From assembly GCA_002347285.1 (NCBI GenBank), contig DDXW01000010.1:1-14913 (forward strand): 14,913 nucleotides of DNA, given 5' to 3'. The DNA comes from Rhodocyclaceae bacterium UBA2250 (GTDB lineage: Bacteria > Pseudomonadota > Gammaproteobacteria > Burkholderiales > Rhodocyclaceae). This document shows positions 12,827 to 14,913 of this stretch, in pieces (positions within the stretch are counted from its first letter, which is position 1; every line of letters starts with the position of its first letter). A program made the position numbers and the translations under genes. Under the pieces are notes generated by a model that had not been told where the DNA came from, made no database searches, and saw only the letters and a list, made by a program, of their open reading frames with translations.

Positions 12827-13903
12827 TTATCCTAACTTGCGAGCCAAATCCTCGGCGCGCGGGTGATAGTAGCGCGCAAGCATCCGGGTGTCTTTGTGGC
12901 CAGTGACGCGCATCAGTTCGTGCATCTGGAGTTTTTCGGCAAGGCGGCTGGTGGCCTCGTGCCGCAGATCGTGGAACGTGAGATTATCAAGAAATCCCAC
13001 TTCCGGCTCGATGCCCGCTTTCTCGCAGTCAGCCAGATAGAGACGCCGGCCGCGCGCCACGGCTCGCGCAAACGACTGTTGCAGGGCGCTGGTGGATGTC
13101 GGAAACACCTTACCCCTCGGTAATCGCTTGACGTTGCCTGCTGGCCGGATAAGAGCCACGGCGGCCGAAGATAGCGGCACGGTGCGCGCCGTGCCGTTCT
13201 TAGTTTCCGGTAAGTGCGCTGTTCGCCGCTCAAGGTCTACGTGCTGCCAATCCAGCGCGATGATTTCCCCTTGCCGCATTGCCGTTTCGATTGCCCAGCG
13301 GGCAATCCTTGGCGTCCACTCATTGCGCCGGTCACCATCCTTGGCCTTGACCGCATCGCCGGGATCGTCCAGGGCGGCCAGTAGAAAGCGCAGCTCGCCA
13401 GAGCTCAACCGACGCTCGCGAGCGTTGTCGACTTTTGGCTTACTGATCTTCTTGACCGGGTTGTCGACCTCGATGCCCCATTCCTTACGTGCAATCTCGA
13501 ATAAATGGGAAAGCAGAGCTAGTCCCTTTGTAATCGTTGATGCCGCTAGCCCGCGCGCGACCTCGGCATCACGATAGTTGGCGATGTCGCTTCCCCGGAT
13601 CGCGGCAAGGGTGCGCTTTGACAGCTTATCGGCTTGCAATGCCTTGATGCGGTATTTTTCTTGATCCGCGCCGCGTTTGCGAGGCGTCACTTCGCGCTGG
13701 TAACGGTCAAGAGCATCGTATAAGGTGGTCGCCTCGGCCTCGCGTTTCGACACGAAGCCACCGCGATCCATCTCCGTTTCCACGGCTCGCGCCCAAGCCT
13801 CGGCATCGACTTTTTTCTCGAACGTCCGGCTTTGAACTGGATACCCTTTGCGCCGGATTTTCGCCTGCCACCAGCCACTTTCCCGTTGCTCGAAACTTGC
13901 CAT
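12827..13903 (-). CDS. int: Tyrosine recombinase (integrase) of the element
   Basis: A 358-aa site-specific recombinase that should integrate and excise the element at the tRNA-His site. The N-terminus ('ESGWWQAKIRRKGYP') is a three-strand arm-DNA-binding domain, then a SAM-like core-binding domain (about 60-150), then the catalytic domain. Catalytic residues are R210 (AMRQGE), K235 (ETKNGT), H311 and R314 (HDLRHEA), H336 (TGHKD) and Y345 (ARYYHP), so all are present and the enzyme should be active. The start at 13903 is chosen because GGGGA lies five bases upstream; two earlier in-frame ATGs lack a ribosome binding site. It is transcribed away from the attachment site 97 bp behind it. Confidence 0.9.
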   Translation of the reverse strand: MASFEQRESGWWQAKIRRKGYPVQSRTFEKKVDAEAWARAVETEMDRGGFVSKREAEATTLYDALDRYQREVTPRKRGADQEKYRIKALQADKLSKRTLAAIRGSDIANYRDAEVARGLAASTITKGLALLSHLFEIARKEWGIEVDNPVKKISKPKVDNARERRLSSGELRFLLAALDDPGDAVKAKDGDRRNEWTPRIARWAIETAMRQGEIIALDWQHVDLERRTAHLPETKNGTARTVPLSSAAVALIRPAGNVKRLPRGKVFPTSTSALQQSFARAVARGRRLYLADCEKAGIEPEVGFLDNLTFHDLRHEATSRLAEKLQMHELMRVTGHKDTRMLARYYHPRAEDLARKLG

Positions 13904-13999
13904 GAGTGTCCCCGTTTTGTCCCTGAAATTCATATTCAAGATACAATAACGACCAGAAAGCCGCATGGTTGACACGTTTTCGGCCTACGAGAATTTTAC

Positions 14000-14045
14000 A
14001 TTGTGATTCCGGTTGTCGTGGGTTCGAGTCCCATCAGCCACCCCA
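14000..14045 (+). other. Attachment site: 3' half of tRNA-His (att)
   Basis: The 46 nt from the anticodon loop to the CCA end read as tRNA-His: anticodon GTG at 14003-14005, T-arm GTGGG-TTCGAGT-CCCAT, acceptor strand CAGCCAC (14035-14041), discriminator C and CCA. The C at the discriminator and the resulting CCCCA end are typical of tRNA-His. The 5' half is missing; the bases before it (CGAGAATTTTAC) cannot complete the stems. This is the standard trace of an element integrated at the tRNA 3' end. The intact gene should be at the other end of the element, outside the window to the left. Confidence 0.85.
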
Positions 14046-14078
14046 AAATAATACTTGTAGAAAGTTGTAAATCACCTC

Positions 14079-14107
14079 AAAGCCCGCTCCCAGCGGGCTT
14101 TTTCTTT
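14079..14107 (+). terminator. Intrinsic terminator downstream of the tRNA-His remnant
   Basis: AAAGCCCGCT and AGCGGGCTTT form a perfect 10-bp stem with a CCC loop, followed by TTCTTTT. It probably ended the original tRNA-His transcript, which the att copy has now separated from the tRNA promoter. Confidence 0.8.
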
Positions 14108-14149
14108 TCTGCTGCCTCCGTAGAGCTTCGCATGTCCGCGCTTGAAACC

Positions 14150-14206
14150 GGGGGTATTTGGGGGTATAAGTCGGGGTATCTCAAGCGGGGGTGTTTTAAA
14201 TACCCC
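14150..14206. repeat. GGGGGTAT repeats before the P4-type integrase
   Basis: GGGGGTAT occurs at 14150-14157 and 14160-14167, GGGGTAT at 14173-14179, GGGGGTGT at 14187-14194, and the inverse ATACCCC at 14200-14206. Short G-rich repeats like these sit upstream of many P4-type integrase genes and probably serve as arm-type binding or autoregulation sites. That role is inference. Confidence 0.55.
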
Positions 14207-14219
14207 ACAAAGTACTTCA

Positions 14220-14676
14220 ATGCCGCTGACCGACCAAGAAATCAAGAAGATCAAGCCTGAAGCCAAGCCGCAGAAGCTTTTCGACGGCGGCGGCTTGTTC
14301 TTGCTGGTTACTCCCCAAGGCGGGAAGTGCTGGCGGATGAAATACCGCTTCACCGGCAAGGAAAAATTACTATCCCTCGGCACCTATCCCGAAGTCACTC
14401 TGAAGGATGCCCGCAGTCGGCGCGAGGAAGCGCGGAAACAACTTGCGCAGGGGGTTGACCCGTCAGGTTGACCCGTCGGCGACGAAACGTATCGAAAAGA
14501 TCAAAGCAAAAGTCCAAGCGGGCGACACATTCGATGCATTGGCCGACGAGTTTCTGGCGGTCAAAGGGCCGGCCCTTGCTGTCACCACCATTGCCAAAAA
14601 GAAGGAAATTTTCAAGAACAACCTGCGGCCATGGCTTGGCACGCGCCCAGTTAAAGAAATCACGGCTCCTGAACTT
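14220..14676 (+). pseudogene. P4-type (DUF4102) integrase, frameshifted and truncated
   Basis: ATG 14220 opens a DUF4102 N-terminal domain ('PLTDQEIKKIKPEAKPQKLF', 'GLFLLVTPQGGKCWRMKYRF', 'LSLGTYPEVTLKDARSRREEAR'). The reading frame is broken at 14453-14478, where a 13-bp unit (GGTTGACCCGTCA/G) is duplicated in tandem and leads to a TGA at 14469. Removing one copy restores 'QGVDPSATKRIEKIKAK', continuing through the core-binding domain ('TFDALADEFLAVKG', 'LRPWLGTRPVKEITAPEL'). It then stops at the insertion sequence at about 14676, so the catalytic domain is absent. It belonged to a second island at the same tRNA gene. Confidence 0.85.
14453..14478 (+). repeat. 13-bp tandem duplication that frameshifts the integrase
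   Basis: GGTTGACCCGTCA (14453-14465) is followed directly by GGTTGACCCGTCG (14466-14478). Twelve of 13 bases are identical. Thirteen extra bases shift the frame by one. Confidence 0.85.
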
Positions 14677-14913
14677 GTACCGGCTCGGATTGTTTGGACA
14701 CGGTTTTGCAACTCAGGCCGCCTTTCGCATGGCATAAGCCTGACGGGCTTCGAAGGGTGACATGAAGCCCAGTTTTTCGAGACGCCAATGGCGATTGTAG
14801 CGATCTTTGAACGCGGTGACGGCGACGCGCACCTCTTCGACGTTCTTGAAGATACGGCCGTGGATCGCCTGTTCCTTCAGCGTCCGGTTGAAGCGCTCGG
14901 CGACGCCGTTGGT
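14676..14913 (-). mobile_element. IS3-family insertion sequence, right part only (truncated by window)
   Basis: The integrase coding match ends at about 14675, and an element that continues off the right edge begins, with TGTACCGGC at 14676. IS150-group members of IS3 begin with TGTAC, so the end is probably there, but an exact boundary needs a comparison with the intact IS. The transposase stop lies 37 bp inside that end, which fits the compact layout of the family. Confidence 0.6.
14713..14913 (-). CDS. IS3-family transposase, C-terminal 66 residues (partial)
   Basis: The minus-strand frame enters from the right edge and ends at 14713. It reads 'TNGVAERFNRTLKEQ', then 'VTAFKDRYNRHWRLEKLGF', then 'MSPFEARQAYAMRKAA'. 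The first piece contains the last acidic residue (E) of the DDE catalytic triad of rve-type transposases; the rest is the typical IS3 orfB tail. The gene inserted into the P4-type integrase gene. The upstream part, including orfA and the first two catalytic aspartates, lies outside the window. Confidence 0.85.
   Translation of the reverse strand, partial: TNGVAERFNRTLKEQAIHGRIFKNVEEVRVAVTAFKDRYNRHWRLEKLGFMSPFEARQAYAMRKAA

Noticed and set aside
13981..14045. A functional tRNA-His gene
   Set aside because: Only the part from the anticodon loop onward is present. The upstream bases do not supply a D-arm or a 5' acceptor strand, so this is an att remnant.

Overview
The window looks like the right-hand end of an integrative and conjugative element (ICE) in a GC-rich proteobacterium. 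A betaproteobacterium is my guess, based on codon use, TrwC-type conjugation genes and a FlhD-like regulator; no chromosomal marker gene is present to settle it. The element ends at about 14045 in a 46-nt copy of the 3' half of tRNA-His. Beyond that lies the start of a second, degraded island whose P4-type integrase is broken by a 13-bp tandem duplication and then cut by an IS3-family insertion sequence.

Layout. 1-1581: the tail of an unidentified gene, a VirB6/TrbL channel protein of the type IV secretion system, and an unknown 173-aa protein. 1582-2106: non-coding, with an array of 20-21-bp repeats in three pairs spaced 72-73 bp apart, two perfect hairpins, and a cluster of small repeats and palindromes that may be the transfer origin and an operator. 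2107-7077: a tightly overlapping mobilisation operon in the R388 order trwA-trwB-trwC: a small coiled-coil protein, a ribbon-helix-helix protein, a coupling ATPase and a MOBF relaxase/helicase. 7077-7975: two unknown proteins. 7976-8475: a GC-rich non-coding stretch with hairpins.

8476-11898 is a same-strand train of eleven small genes, mostly unknown. It includes a DUF6573 protein, two paralogous exported proteins (one a lipoprotein), a 44-aa single-span membrane protein, and a FlhD-like regulator sandwiched between two related Cys-rich mini-proteins. Three of the gene starts here follow the same 22-bp motif, which begins exactly at the stop codon of the preceding gene. 11975-12736 (minus) is an AT-richer exported protein that looks foreign. 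12827-13903 (minus) is an intact tyrosine recombinase next to the attachment site.

How it fits together: the recombinase should excise the element through the tRNA-His repeat. The relaxase and its accessory protein would nick the circle at an origin probably just upstream of 2107. The coupling protein would hand the strand to the secretion channel, of which VirB6 is the last visible part. The FlhD-like protein may be a transfer activator in the manner of SetCD/AcaCD, but that is inference.
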